13,200 nt of DNA from Chloromonas sp. AAM2 (GCA_004335635.1 QAXH01005276.1:1-13200), one strand, 5' to 3'; numbered from the stretch's first letter, positions 1-8,591 are shown. Numbers and translations: made by a program. The notes: a model not told the origin generated them from the sequence alone.

Positions 1-2
1 TG

Positions 3-86
3 GTTTGGGTGCACGGGCATGGACAATGTGCGGCTTGCGGAATCAATGCCGAAGAATGCTGCCGCGGTGAGACGTGCAATTTTTAA
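3..86 (+). CDS. C-terminal end of a Cys-rich, probably metal-binding protein (5' partial)
   Basis: Only the last 27 codons lie in the window, ending at TAA 84-86; the start is off the left edge. The visible tail begins VWVHGHGQC and holds six Cys: a CxxC pair (residues 9 and 12 of the visible part), a CC pair (19-20) and one Cys close to the end, with two His before the first Cys. This density of Cys and His in a short tail is typical of a zinc-ribbon-like or other metal-binding fold. I chose this frame because the other two plus frames read less protein-like and end at different stops (TGA) nearby. A hairpin resembling a terminator follows 12 bp after the stop, which supports a real gene end here. 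I do not recognise the family and infer no function beyond likely metal binding. Confidence 0.45.
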   Translation, partial: VWVHGHGQCAACGINAEECCRGETCNF

Positions 87-97
87 ACCCTGATTTT

Positions 98-132
98 CGG
101 TCTGACGGCTCTAAGTCCGTCTGACCGCTTTT
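98..132 (+). terminator. Imperfect hairpin plus short T-run, possible terminator of the left-edge gene
   Basis: Arms 98-108 and 117-127 form an 11-bp stem with one central T-T mismatch and an 8-nt loop, followed by CTTTT (128-132). The hairpin starts 12 bp after the stop of the Cys-rich partial gene. The T-run is short, so termination would be weak. The arms are related to those of the hairpin at 162-192. Confidence 0.4.
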
Positions 133-161
133 AATCAAGCATTATAGCCTTTATTCAGCTC

Positions 162-192
162 ATCCATCAGACGAGTTATCCGTCAGATGGAT
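162..192 (-). terminator. Imperfect hairpin 28 bp after the tamB stop, possible terminator
   Basis: Arms 162-173 and 181-192 form a 12-bp stem with one central A-A mismatch and a 7-nt loop. It lies just downstream of the tamB stop on the minus strand. No T-run follows on the minus strand, so a rho-independent terminator is not well supported; an RNA-end-protecting hairpin is as likely. Apart from these two hairpins I see no gene in 87-219. Confidence 0.3.
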
Positions 193-219
193 TACAAAAA
201 ATATCTACCACAGGATAAA

Positions 220-3200
220 TTAATAATCATACTGCCAGCGTAAATCTATTCCCTGTCGGTTGTCATCTCCCTGAGTAATCACTATATCTAAATTCTCATT
301 GAGGATGTACTCCAGAATGAAGAGTGTTTCCGGCGTAGTTCCGCTAATTTCATTTATGATGGCAAAGAAGGTTTTCCGGTTCAAATACCAGTTCAAATAC
401 CAGCCTGTTTTAATCGAAGTTTTACCGTCTGAACTGGAATTATCGATCTGTACTACATCAATACCTAATTGTTGAGTGGCAAGTGTTTCCACTTCATTTA
501 ATAGTACATCAACAAGAAGATCGGTCGGTGAGGAACCACTGCCTCCACTGACCACTTGTTGCCAGGATTCAAGCGCATAACAGGGTTTATTGAAGAGCGT
601 GTAGCAAATAATATCCTGTTGCTCCATGAAAGGATCACTCTCAAATCGAAATGAGGGATCTTGTGCATTACCTTCTATGATATAAAATAAGGTAATCGGG
701 TCACCGGTTTGTTTTTGTGCGGTTCTGGGGATATAACTTGTTTTAATGAATACATCGGGTTCAGCGATCGGTCCACTGAATGTAAAGGTACCTTCATCCA
801 GGTTAAATTGTTTACCGAGAGGGCGAGCATATCCTCTTTCGGCATTTAAGCTGCCAAAAAGTTCAAGCTCAGTTCCTGTTCGTTTTTGTGCATCAAGTTC
901 TCCGGTGAGTGCAATCTCCAAATCGAGATACCTGCGGTTTCGTACTAAAAAGTTTCGTTTGATCTCAAATTGCATATCAATTGACATAGAATCATAAGGG
1001 CTGAATGAGGATAATTCTTCTTCTTCAAGGGTAACGGATTCCACCGAACGCTCCCCAAAATCCTGCAGAAAAATAAAACCATTTTTAACTGACAGGTTCC
1101 CTGATAATGTTGGACGAAATGGGTTGCCGCTCAAACGGCTGTCCATATCTACGGTGAGGTTGTAATCATCTGTATTTGCGGCCCTGAACCGCCTTGCCCG
1201 TGTGCTAATGTCAACATAGGTAGGGCTTATGCCCTCAAGAGAGATAGTTCCATTTGCTGTAAACAACCCGCTGCCGCTTTTCATGCTATAATTCTTAAGC
1301 TCAAGTCCCTGTTCGGTGAAACTTAGGTCTGAATTTATCGATGATAGCGTGATACCGGCAACAGGGATGCCAAGCTGTCCGCTATGCAAGGTCAAAAACC
1401 CATTGGTTGAAAGTGCGCCAAGCGGCCCGGAAAGATTTAATTCTGCATTCAGAATTCCTCTAAGTCGGTTGGTATATCTTTCGTCAAGAAAATCATTAAA
1501 CACAGAGATGTTAAAATTATCGGTAACCACGTTTACCTGAAGCGAGTCATCATCATCAGGTGTATTGATTTCAAATGTGCGAAAGTTGACCGATAGGGGA
1601 ATACGGGCGTCTATCTGTGCAGCTTTTTGACTACTGGCATCGATCTCCGCAAAAGTTGTGATGCTATTTGCCTGGTGGTTATATCTGAATTCAGCGAAAG
1701 CCGAATCTATCCGCACTCCAGATAATGTGGGATTTCCAAGGCTAAAGAGTCCTTCCATATTAGGTTCGCTGACCGTACCGGTAAGCTCTCCGCTGAAACG
1801 AAATAATCCATCCGTTTGAGTAATATTGATGGAGTTTAGAAGATTTTGAAATTCTGACAATTGCACCGGATTTACAACCAGATTACCGCGAACCTGCTCA
1901 TCAAAAAAGGATTCATCCAGGGTAACAGGGTCAGCGGGAATGAAGGGGATATCAAGATTGCCATTTATTTTTTCCTCCCCATTCATGGCCATTCTTAAAT
2001 TTGCATTCAGGCGTTCATTTTGGAGATCAAAATTAAGATCCAGGGAATCAATATTGGTGCCTCGATACGATAATTGCGTGAAATCTAAACGGCCATTTCC
2101 AAAAAGTTTTTCCGGGCTGTTGTATATAGATAACGTACCGGATAGCACCCCGTCAATAAATCGTTCATCAAATATTATTTCCTGAATGGTTCCAAAATCA
2201 AAATCTTGCCCGGTAACCCATATTTCTTGCATCACGGAGTCAGCGTAGGGAATGGCGAGGTTCAGGTAGGTGCCGCCTGGCGAAAGTAATAAAAGCGTGT
2301 CCGTTTGAATGGAAGCTTCCTGATACCGGAGATTAAAAGGTTGCTGCAGTGAAAGGGTGCGTTCTGGAGTTTGAAAATCAAATTTATTCCATAAAATGCG
2401 AGTATTTAAAGAATCTGGATGCAACTTATAAGACCCGGACTGAGAAATCTGACCTGCATCGGCACTTGCAATATCAAAATTAAAAGATCCTGCTATAGAA
2501 TCAGCGGAAGCAAGTCCTTTTGTGTTGAGCCGAATATCCTCCAGCCCAAAGCCATTGAAAGCTGGCTCAATTAGTTCAAGAGAAGTATCGTATCCAAATT
2601 GCTCTCCAATCAGGATATTGGTTTGTCCAGAAATTGATTGAGCGGTAAATAATGTATCATATTTAACATCGGCCAAATCTATATTTCCATCAAACCGTAT
2701 TTTCTCTGGGGATTCGTTCGTGATATTACCATTTACCTGCCCGGTAGCATTAAAAACAGTGGTTCCCAACAAGGAAGCAAGCGGTTGCAGATTCTTGATT
2801 TGAACATCCAAAGAAATATCGTTTTTTGGATCGGTGACATCGTAAATATTCCTCCGGGCTGAAAAAGATCCATCTATCAGATCGCTTCGAAGTTTGGCAA
2901 TGGGTATGCTGAGAATGTTTTTTTGATAATTTGCCTGTATTCCCAATGAGTCAAAAGCCGCTCCGTTTACAATACTTGAGTCAACACTAAGCCGGGCACG
3001 TAATTGTAGAAAACGCGGGTCGAAAGAGGTTCCGCTTCCGGTTGCTTTGAGATTGATGGATGTAGGAAAATCTTCTATTCCGTAAATTTCCCGTGCATCA
3101 AATTTTTTGGTATTTGCACTGAACTGATAAGAAGCTGTTTCTGTGTTCATGAAGTCATTTAGAACAGCAGATATTTCAATGCTGTTATCAGTGAGTTTAA

Positions 3201-4767
3201 TAAAGCCACTGCTTTCCATTGTATTCTTTGTCAGGCTCCCTGATAGGCGGACATCATTGAATTCTTGCCCATTTACAGAAATTGGCGGTCCTGAAAAGCT
3301 TTTCCTGCCATTTAAGGACTCAACACCTGTTATTATTGATGAGGATGGTTTACTAAGCTCATACGTCCATGGCTCGTCGGTAAGTTCGAAGCCTTGACCT
3401 TGCAGGTTAAACAAAAAGCTAATATTTGTATTCAATTCCTGATTATTAAGCCATGGGCCAAGGTTAACATTGTGAATCTGGGTTTGTAGGTCCCATTCAG
3501 GTTTTTTAGAAAACAGGTTTTGAATAGTGCTGTGCGAAATAATATGCTCTTCTCCGGAATTAAGCTGTAGCGTTGTCTTAGCTATCTCATCTTTAATGGA
3601 CCCGGTTCCTTGAAATGCATCAACAAAATGATCCTGATAATGGAGTTCATTGATGGTAAATGCCCAATTCAGATTTATTAGAGAAACATTTTGAGGCAGG
3701 TAGCCCTCCATTGATGCTTTGATGGAACCAATATTCATCTGCAGGGAGTCATTTGAAAAATGGGCAAGGTCAATATTTCGAGCCGAAAATCCCAGATTTG
3801 TAATAGAAGGATTGGTTGTTAAAGATATGTTGGAGGTCATACGAAGATCATCAAAACCGGAGCCTTCTGCAGTGAGTTGTAGATTGAGGGAGTCAAAGCG
3901 TCCCGTTGCAGAAAGAGAAAACTGAACCTCATCCTGAAGAATATCTGCGCTTAAATACGGCTTAAAGTCGTTTAGAAACAGAGGCCGGGCCTTCATTTCT
4001 GCGGTTAATGTAGAGTCAGCTAAATTGCTTCTTGCCTGTGCTTCAAATAAAGAACTTCCCGTACCTATCACTAATTCGCTTAATGTAATAATTTCATTTC
4101 CATAAGTAGCTGACAGATCAAAGGATAGGGGTTCAGGTAATCGCCCTTCCTGTATACGAAAAGAAAGGGAAGACAGGGACGCCTCAGGCTGCTCGGTTGA
4201 TTGAAAATGACCGTTAGCATTCAGGCTTTGAACTTTGAGCATACTGTCAGGCAGAAAGGAGGGAGACCAAATGAACAGGTTACTTTGTTGAACACCTATA
4301 TTTTGAATATCAAAATAAAAGTCATTCTCGCCGGCTTCATCCTTAGTAGTTTCGGTTGGGAGTTGTACTGCATTTTGAAGATTGAACGCCCCGTTTTGCT
4401 CTTCCAGGATGTTTGCATGGAGTCCCATTATCTGAAGATCAGAGATCGAAAAATGTTGCCCGAAGAGACTCCAAATATTATACGAAACAGAGAATTCCTG
4501 CAGCTTGATAAGGGTATCTGAGGCTACGGTAATTTCCAAGTCATGAACACTAAAATCTTTCCAGAGATCTCCTTTTATATTTCCTATGGTCAGGGTTCCG
4601 TTTATGTATTCACTTCCTACAGAAACAGCCTGTTTTTTAACAAAATCATGAACCGGACCGGTTGTCAAAGAATACCGTACAGCTGCCGCAATGATGACGG
4701 CAGACAAAACCAGCCATCCTGTGGCTTTTAGCAGGCGAAAAATAATATGTGGTTTTTGTTGGTTCAT
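220..4767 (-). CDS. tamB: TamB-like translocation and assembly module protein (AsmA-like/DUF490)
   Basis: This 1515-residue protein is anchored in the inner membrane and spans the periplasm. In the known family it forms a long, lipid-carrying beta-groove that works with TamA/BamA in outer-membrane biogenesis (protein insertion and probably phospholipid transport). Visible: a basic N-terminus, one membrane helix at about residues 13-32, no signal cleavage site, then more than 1400 residues of short alternating beta-strands with recurring Asp/Ser 'DSL' turns. The C-terminal TamB domain has the usual sequence of features: a GFIFLQDFG-type strand, 'FNLDEGTFTFSGP', 'IAEPDVFI', a region around residues 1385-1400 like the family's YLLFGRP motif, and the end LRWQYDY. 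It is longer than E. coli TamB (about 1260 residues), as usual in Bacteroidota relatives. Two Cys (1388, 1396) sit eight residues apart and could pair in the periplasm. The ATG lies 2 bp after the tamA stop, so translation is probably coupled; AGGACAGG about 13 nt upstream may serve as a ribosome site. Confidence 0.9.
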   Translation of the reverse strand: MNQQKPHIIFRLLKATGWLVLSAVIIAAAVRYSLTTGPVHDFVKKQAVSVGSEYINGTLTIGNIKGDLWKDFSVHDLEITVASDTLIKLQEFSVSYNIWSLFGQHFSISDLQIMGLHANILEEQNGAFNLQNAVQLPTETTKDEAGENDFYFDIQNIGVQQSNLFIWSPSFLPDSMLKVQSLNANGHFQSTEQPEASLSSLSFRIQEGRLPEPLSFDLSATYGNEIITLSELVIGTGSSLFEAQARSNLADSTLTAEMKARPLFLNDFKPYLSADILQDEVQFSLSATGRFDSLNLQLTAEGSGFDDLRMTSNISLTTNPSITNLGFSARNIDLAHFSNDSLQMNIGSIKASMEGYLPQNVSLINLNWAFTINELHYQDHFVDAFQGTGSIKDEIAKTTLQLNSGEEHIISHSTIQNLFSKKPEWDLQTQIHNVNLGPWLNNQELNTNISFLFNLQGQGFELTDEPWTYELSKPSSSIITGVESLNGRKSFSGPPISVNGQEFNDVRLSGSLTKNTMESSGFIKLTDNSIEISAVLNDFMNTETASYQFSANTKKFDAREIYGIEDFPTSINLKATGSGTSFDPRFLQLRARLSVDSSIVNGAAFDSLGIQANYQKNILSIPIAKLRSDLIDGSFSARRNIYDVTDPKNDISLDVQIKNLQPLASLLGTTVFNATGQVNGNITNESPEKIRFDGNIDLADVKYDTLFTAQSISGQTNILIGEQFGYDTSLELIEPAFNGFGLEDIRLNTKGLASADSIAGSFNFDIASADAGQISQSGSYKLHPDSLNTRILWNKFDFQTPERTLSLQQPFNLRYQEASIQTDTLLLLSPGGTYLNLAIPYADSVMQEIWVTGQDFDFGTIQEIIFDERFIDGVLSGTLSIYNSPEKLFGNGRLDFTQLSYRGTNIDSLDLNFDLQNERLNANLRMAMNGEEKINGNLDIPFIPADPVTLDESFFDEQVRGNLVVNPVQLSEFQNLLNSINITQTDGLFRFSGELTGTVSEPNMEGLFSLGNPTLSGVRIDSAFAEFRYNHQANSITTFAEIDASSQKAAQIDARIPLSVNFRTFEINTPDDDDSLQVNVVTDNFNISVFNDFLDERYTNRLRGILNAELNLSGPLGALSTNGFLTLHSGQLGIPVAGITLSSINSDLSFTEQGLELKNYSMKSGSGLFTANGTISLEGISPTYVDISTRARRFRAANTDDYNLTVDMDSRLSGNPFRPTLSGNLSVKNGFIFLQDFGERSVESVTLEEEELSSFSPYDSMSIDMQFEIKRNFLVRNRRYLDLEIALTGELDAQKRTGTELELFGSLNAERGYARPLGKQFNLDEGTFTFSGPIAEPDVFIKTSYIPRTAQKQTGDPITLFYIIEGNAQDPSFRFESDPFMEQQDIICYTLFNKPCYALESWQQVVSGGSGSSPTDLLVDVLLNEVETLATQQLGIDVVQIDNSSSDGKTSIKTGWYLNWYLNRKTFFAIINEISGTTPETLFILEYILNENLDIVITQGDDNRQGIDLRWQYDY
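379..402 (-). repeat. 12-bp perfect tandem duplication inside tamB (WYLN-WYLN)
   Basis: The plus-strand unit GTTCAAATACCA occurs twice head to tail. It keeps frame and encodes residues 1456-1459 and 1460-1463 of TamB as WYLN twice, in a strand near the C-terminus. The two units are identical at DNA level, which suggests a recent slippage event. Confidence 0.85.
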
Positions 4768-4769
4768 AT

Positions 4770-6722
4770 CTAAAATGCCTGTCCTATACTAAAATGAAGA
4801 CCCCATCGATTCCAGGCACTTCCGAAATTTTGTCCACGGTAAATCCGAAGATCTTCATTGGTTGGATTTACCTTATATGCCAAATCAACCCGAATTGGAC
4901 CAATGGGAGACTGGTAGCGAATACCTCCGCCGACTCCATATTGTATGGGAGACGAACCTATATCACTAAAATTACGCCACACCTGGCCTCCGTCTAAAAA
5001 AGCAGCTATTCCAAAGCCTTTGATTATTTCCCTAAGATTAAATCGAAATTCTGTGTTGAAGCTTAAGGTTGCGCTTCCTCCAATGGGCACATACCGATTA
5101 AAGCTGCCATCGTCGTTTAGTAAAGCTCTTTTTGGTCCTAACTCTTGTCGGTTCCAGCCCCGCACCGAATTGGTTCCGCCGTTATAAATTCTGATATCGG
5201 ATGGCAAAGAATCTTGTTTTGAGTAATAAATTCCTGACAGGTTAAGCCTTTTTGCCCAGGTTATGTTGTCAGTCAGGGAGGTGAATTTTCGTGTATCAAC
5301 ACCGGCTTTCTGAAAGCTAAAAGTTGACTCTCCAAATAAACCGGATAAGTCCCAAAATGGCTGGATTGACCATCCTTTTCTACCCCGGCGTAAATTCTTA
5401 GTGTAATAACCATTTAAATTAAATGAAGAAACATTGTAAGAAACGATGGAGTCAGGTAAACTGATCCGTGAGCTTTCTGAACTCTCATTATTTTGCGAAT
5501 ATTCGTAGGAGATGCTCCCGGTTAAATTAGCGCTATACTGATATAAGAAACTTGTGTTAAGTCCTCCCCGGTATATTTCATAAGAAGGTTCGAGTTTGTG
5601 TTCCCAAAACGGGGAAAGGTTTAATGAGCTTTTGGTGTTGTAGAGATAAGGAAATAGATAATTGATCGATAATCGTTGTTCAATTGCTGATACCGTACCG
5701 GATATGTTGAATCGCTCACCACGGTTACGAACGCTGCGGTGAGTCCAGGAAGCTTGTCCGCGGAACAGTTTATAAAAATCAGCAAAACCATCATCAATCC
5801 GCGTTAAGTTGCCGATGCCGCCCTGCAGTTGTACCGAACGTTTAGGCATTTCTTTAACCCGCACTTCCACATCCAGGGTTGAGTCGACCGGTTGGTCCGG
5901 AATGGAGATAATCGCGAAACGAAATAAATGGTGATTAAATACTTCTCGTTGGGCTTCTCTGAGGGTACTTTCCCTGAATACTTCGCCAGATTTAATTCCC
6001 GTTTCCCGAAGAATATATTTTTCTTCTAAACTTTGTGCCCCACTTACAAACAGGGAATCAAAATGAGCACGCGGGCCGGGAGCATTAACAAATGTTACGG
6101 TTGCTCTTTTAGCAGCGCTGTCAATGGTTGCCTCTACGGTGCTTTCGGCATAGGGGAATCCCAGATTTCGGAAAATACCCACCAGGCGCCCTTCAATTTC
6201 TGTTTTATTTACGGTTTCGAAGCGCTGCCCAGCTTTATATGGCAGATTTTTTCTTAACCGGGAAAAGGTTTGGTCGTCATAAATAAAAAGACTGTCTTTT
6301 GGTGAGGCGTTTAGGCTAAAATTCACATTTTGAATACGTATCGGCTGATTTTCCACGATTTCAAAAACCAATTCTTTTTGCCAGGATTTATTCAGGTCTT
6401 TAATGCTATACGATACTTTAACATCGTCAAATCCCCGCCGTTGATAAAACCGCTGTAGGCGAATTACATCTCGTCTAACTTCATTCTCATTGAGCCGCAT
6501 ACCAACAACTTTCCAAAAAATCATTTTCTTGAAGGCTGATGGAGGTTCATTCGAAATAGCGTTTCTCAAAACAATCCCTTCAAAGGTTTTATTTCCTTCT
6601 ATACTTATACTCCAAACCCGGGGCGCAATAACTTCTTCAGCTGCATCTTGTCCAAAAACGGCAGAGGTAAAAACCAATAAGAAAAGTGGAAGGATTAAAA
6701 GTTTTAAATTAGAAGTAATCAA
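4770..6722 (-). CDS. tamA: TamA/BamA-like Omp85 outer-membrane assembly protein
   Basis: This 650-residue outer-membrane protein inserts or assembles beta-barrel proteins together with its TamB partner. A signal peptide covers residues 1-24 (hydrophobic core LLILPLFLLVF, cleavage after AVFG). Three POTRA domains follow at roughly 34-125, 126-218 and 219-291; the first contains the usual 'FYQRRGFDDVKV' pattern and the third ends in 'EVRVKEMPKRSV'. The 16-strand barrel runs from about 295 to the end. It has the Omp85 loop-6 signature GGTNSVRGW (515-523), with the conserved VRG, and the C-terminal GGGIRYQSPIGPIRVDLAY block, ending in Phe. Three POTRAs rather than five, and the tamB gene directly behind, favour TamA over BamA. 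The start is TTG: an in-frame TAA lies four codons upstream, no ATG is in between, and the signal peptide begins right there. Confidence 0.9.
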   Translation of the reverse strand: MITSNLKLLILPLFLLVFTSAVFGQDAAEEVIAPRVWSISIEGNKTFEGIVLRNAISNEPPSAFKKMIFWKVVGMRLNENEVRRDVIRLQRFYQRRGFDDVKVSYSIKDLNKSWQKELVFEIVENQPIRIQNVNFSLNASPKDSLFIYDDQTFSRLRKNLPYKAGQRFETVNKTEIEGRLVGIFRNLGFPYAESTVEATIDSAAKRATVTFVNAPGPRAHFDSLFVSGAQSLEEKYILRETGIKSGEVFRESTLREAQREVFNHHLFRFAIISIPDQPVDSTLDVEVRVKEMPKRSVQLQGGIGNLTRIDDGFADFYKLFRGQASWTHRSVRNRGERFNISGTVSAIEQRLSINYLFPYLYNTKSSLNLSPFWEHKLEPSYEIYRGGLNTSFLYQYSANLTGSISYEYSQNNESSESSRISLPDSIVSYNVSSFNLNGYYTKNLRRGRKGWSIQPFWDLSGLFGESTFSFQKAGVDTRKFTSLTDNITWAKRLNLSGIYYSKQDSLPSDIRIYNGGTNSVRGWNRQELGPKRALLNDDGSFNRYVPIGGSATLSFNTEFRFNLREIIKGFGIAAFLDGGQVWRNFSDIGSSPIQYGVGGGIRYQSPIGPIRVDLAYKVNPTNEDLRIYRGQNFGSAWNRWGLHFSIGQAF

Positions 6723-6805
6723 GCCGTCGGTTTATATTGTTGGGGTCTTAGTATAAGCGAATGTATCGTTTCTATGAAGTATAAGTTTTAGAAGAAGTTA
6801 TTTTT
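6723..6805. promoter_or_regulatory. Divergent promoter region of tamA-tamB and the M14 peptidase gene
   Basis: This 83-bp spacer lies between two outward-reading genes, so both promoters must be here or inside the genes. On the minus strand TATACT (6750-6755) with TTCATA 17 bp upstream is a possible promoter for tamA. On the plus strand TATAAG (6780-6785) lies about 20 bp before the ATG, and AGAAGAAG (6790-6797) could be a weak ribosome site. The octamer AGTATAAG occurs twice in direct orientation (6750-6757 and 6778-6785). These hexamer matches are weak evidence in AT-rich DNA. Confidence 0.3.
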
Positions 6806-8083
6806 ATGTATAAAAATGCAGGATTTATTTTAGTTTTTTTTCTGGTTTTGGTTTCGTGTAAAAGTACGGAAGAATTTACCGGTTTTTCTTACGATCCGCC
6901 TGACGTTACAAATACCACAGATAAAGAAATTAAAGAGCAACCTCGCAGGGTAATTGGCGCAGGAACTCCGAAAGTTTGGGTTAATAATGAATTTGAAGGA
7001 GCCCGGTTAAGTGACTTTGTTGCCGTAAATGATACCCTCTTTGAGATTTATATAGAACCGGAAAACGCACCCATTAACAACAGCCCCTGGTATGCATTCA
7101 AAGTTTGGAGTGATACCGTTCGGATGGCCACCTTAAAACTGAATTATATGGATGCTGAGCATCGATATGTTCCTAAATTATTAAGCTGGGTTGAATCCGA
7201 TAGCAGTTGGCAACAACAAATGGAATTACCGGTGAAATATGACTCCGCCAAAGGTACCGGAACATTTGAAATATTGTTAACACCGGATCCTGTAATTGTA
7301 AGTGCACAACCGCTGAATACCTCTTCACAGTTAATCAGTGAATTGAATGAACGCGAAGTACTGGGGAAAGATTTTGTGAATATTCAACAGGCTGGCAAAT
7401 CAAAATTAGGACGCCCTATATGGATGTTGGAAATTACAGAGTCATCATCCCAAATAGCTCCTGTGTTAGCCATTGTAGGGCGGCAGCATCCGCCGGAGGT
7501 TCCGGGTTATGTAGCTTCTTTGTTTTTCCTGGAAGAATTAGCCTCCGACAGTGAGATTGCCACAAGGTTTAGAGAAACTTTTGTCGTACAGGCGTTTCCA
7601 TTACTGAACCCGGATGGAACCGATATGGGACATTGGAGACACAACGCTGGCGGCGTAGACCTCAACAGAGACTGGCAAAATTTTAATCAACCCGAAACAA
7701 GAGTGGTTCGCGATGAATTACTGGCTTTGGAAGCGCAGGAAAATCGAAAATTATTTTATGGGATTGATTTTCATTCTACAAATGAAAATATATTCTATCC
7801 AATTGATGAAGAAATTAAAACCGATCCAGATAATATCACTCAAAAATGGACCAAAGCGGTATTAAATGCTCATCCTGATGTTGAGTTTACTGTTGAGGAG
7901 TTCGATACGTCCTCCCCGATTGCGAAAAATTGGTTTTATCATACCTTCGGAATTGATGCCGTCACCTATGAAGTAAGCGATAATATTGAACCAGAAAAAC
8001 TGGAACAAATTTCGCGCTCAGCAGCACGGTCACTCATGAGCTTATTATTAGAGGAATGGCATAAAACAACTCTTGAAAACTAA
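6806..8083 (+). CDS. M14 zinc carboxypeptidase, lipoprotein, cytosolic-carboxypeptidase-like
   Basis: This 425-residue exported peptidase should remove C-terminal residues from a peptide or protein; the substrate is unknown. The N-terminus is a lipoprotein signal with lipobox LVSC, making Cys18 the lipidated residue. Residues about 50-160 form a beta-rich domain with SPWYAFKVW (93-101), like the N-terminal domain found before the catalytic domain in cytosolic carboxypeptidases (CCP/AGBL). The M14 catalytic domain (about 170-420) has all expected residues: zinc ligands H228 and E231 in RQHPPE, then H323 in DFHS; NPDG at 268-271; substrate-binding R278 and N287-R288 in DLNRDW; and catalytic E389 in TYEV. 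It appears intact and active. The start at ATG 6806 gives a correct signal peptide. A small membrane protein gene follows after 37 bp and may share the transcript. Confidence 0.88.
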   Translation: MYKNAGFILVFFLVLVSCKSTEEFTGFSYDPPDVTNTTDKEIKEQPRRVIGAGTPKVWVNNEFEGARLSDFVAVNDTLFEIYIEPENAPINNSPWYAFKVWSDTVRMATLKLNYMDAEHRYVPKLLSWVESDSSWQQQMELPVKYDSAKGTGTFEILLTPDPVIVSAQPLNTSSQLISELNEREVLGKDFVNIQQAGKSKLGRPIWMLEITESSSQIAPVLAIVGRQHPPEVPGYVASLFFLEELASDSEIATRFRETFVVQAFPLLNPDGTDMGHWRHNAGGVDLNRDWQNFNQPETRVVRDELLALEAQENRKLFYGIDFHSTNENIFYPIDEEIKTDPDNITQKWTKAVLNAHPDVEFTVEEFDTSSPIAKNWFYHTFGIDAVTYEVSDNIEPEKLEQISRSAARSLMSLLLEEWHKTTLEN

Positions 8084-8120
8084 TATTCGGATACACATAT
8101 TCTAAATAAAAAGAAATACT

Positions 8121-8591
8121 ATGGACATGGCAATGAAAGGGTCTCAAATACTAATTGAAGGTATACAAAACTGGAAGCTGCGACTTGTTTTAAGTGCGCT
8201 GCTATGCATCATGGGGTTAGCAGCCCTGATAAGTATGGCGCTTGGGCTGGTTATAGATCTTACCATTTTAGATAAAACGATTGTGAGTATCGCCATATTT
8301 ATGGTAGGTACACCTGCATACCTGATTGTCAGTAAACTTGGGAAAGTGGATCAGTACACAATTGCTGGCTTTTTAAATGAAAGTCTGCAGGAAGTGCAGG
8401 GAGATGCCGAAGTCTTGGTCCGAAAAGAAGAAGAACTTGACGAGGAAGAATTAGACCGGCGCGAACAGCTGGAAGAGTTTTTTACGGAAAATCCGCTGTA
8501 TAATTTTCTGCCCGATAAGCCTGTAAAGCAAGCCTATTTTTTGTTCGTAATCTCACTGATAGCAAGTTTTGGAATTTGGTATATGGGTTAA
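8121..8591 (+). CDS. Small three-helix membrane protein with acidic cytoplasmic segment, function unknown
   Basis: I do not recognise this 156-residue protein. Predicted membrane helices lie at about 22-46, 52-72 and 136-154. Between helices 2 and 3 is a strongly charged segment (about 90-122) containing EEELDEEELDRREQLEEF, likely helical or coiled and cytoplasmic by the positive-inside rule. There is no signal peptide and no catalytic motif. The first Met (8121) was taken; Met3 and Met5 are possible starts and would hardly change the protein. It may be cotranscribed with the upstream peptidase gene (37-bp gap). Its TAA stop overlaps the stop of the convergent fumarylacetoacetase gene by 4 bp. 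Even codon texture and good hydrophobic periodicity support a real gene. Confidence 0.75.
   Translation: MDMAMKGSQILIEGIQNWKLRLVLSALLCIMGLAALISMALGLVIDLTILDKTIVSIAIFMVGTPAYLIVSKLGKVDQYTIAGFLNESLQEVQGDAEVLVRKEEELDEEELDRREQLEEFFTENPLYNFLPDKPVKQAYFLFVISLIASFGIWYMG

Noticed and set aside
4201..4521. 106-codon plus-strand open frame inside tamB
   Set aside because: It lies wholly antisense to a clearly conserved gene, has no ribosome site, and its product looks like a random translation.
4770..6722. BamA
   Set aside because: Only three POTRA domains fit before the barrel and tamB follows 2 bp downstream; TamA is the better call.
6750..6785. Direct repeat AGTATAAG x2 as a regulator-binding site
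   Set aside because: Only 8 bp in AT-rich DNA and 28 bp apart, overlapping possible promoter elements; not enough support.
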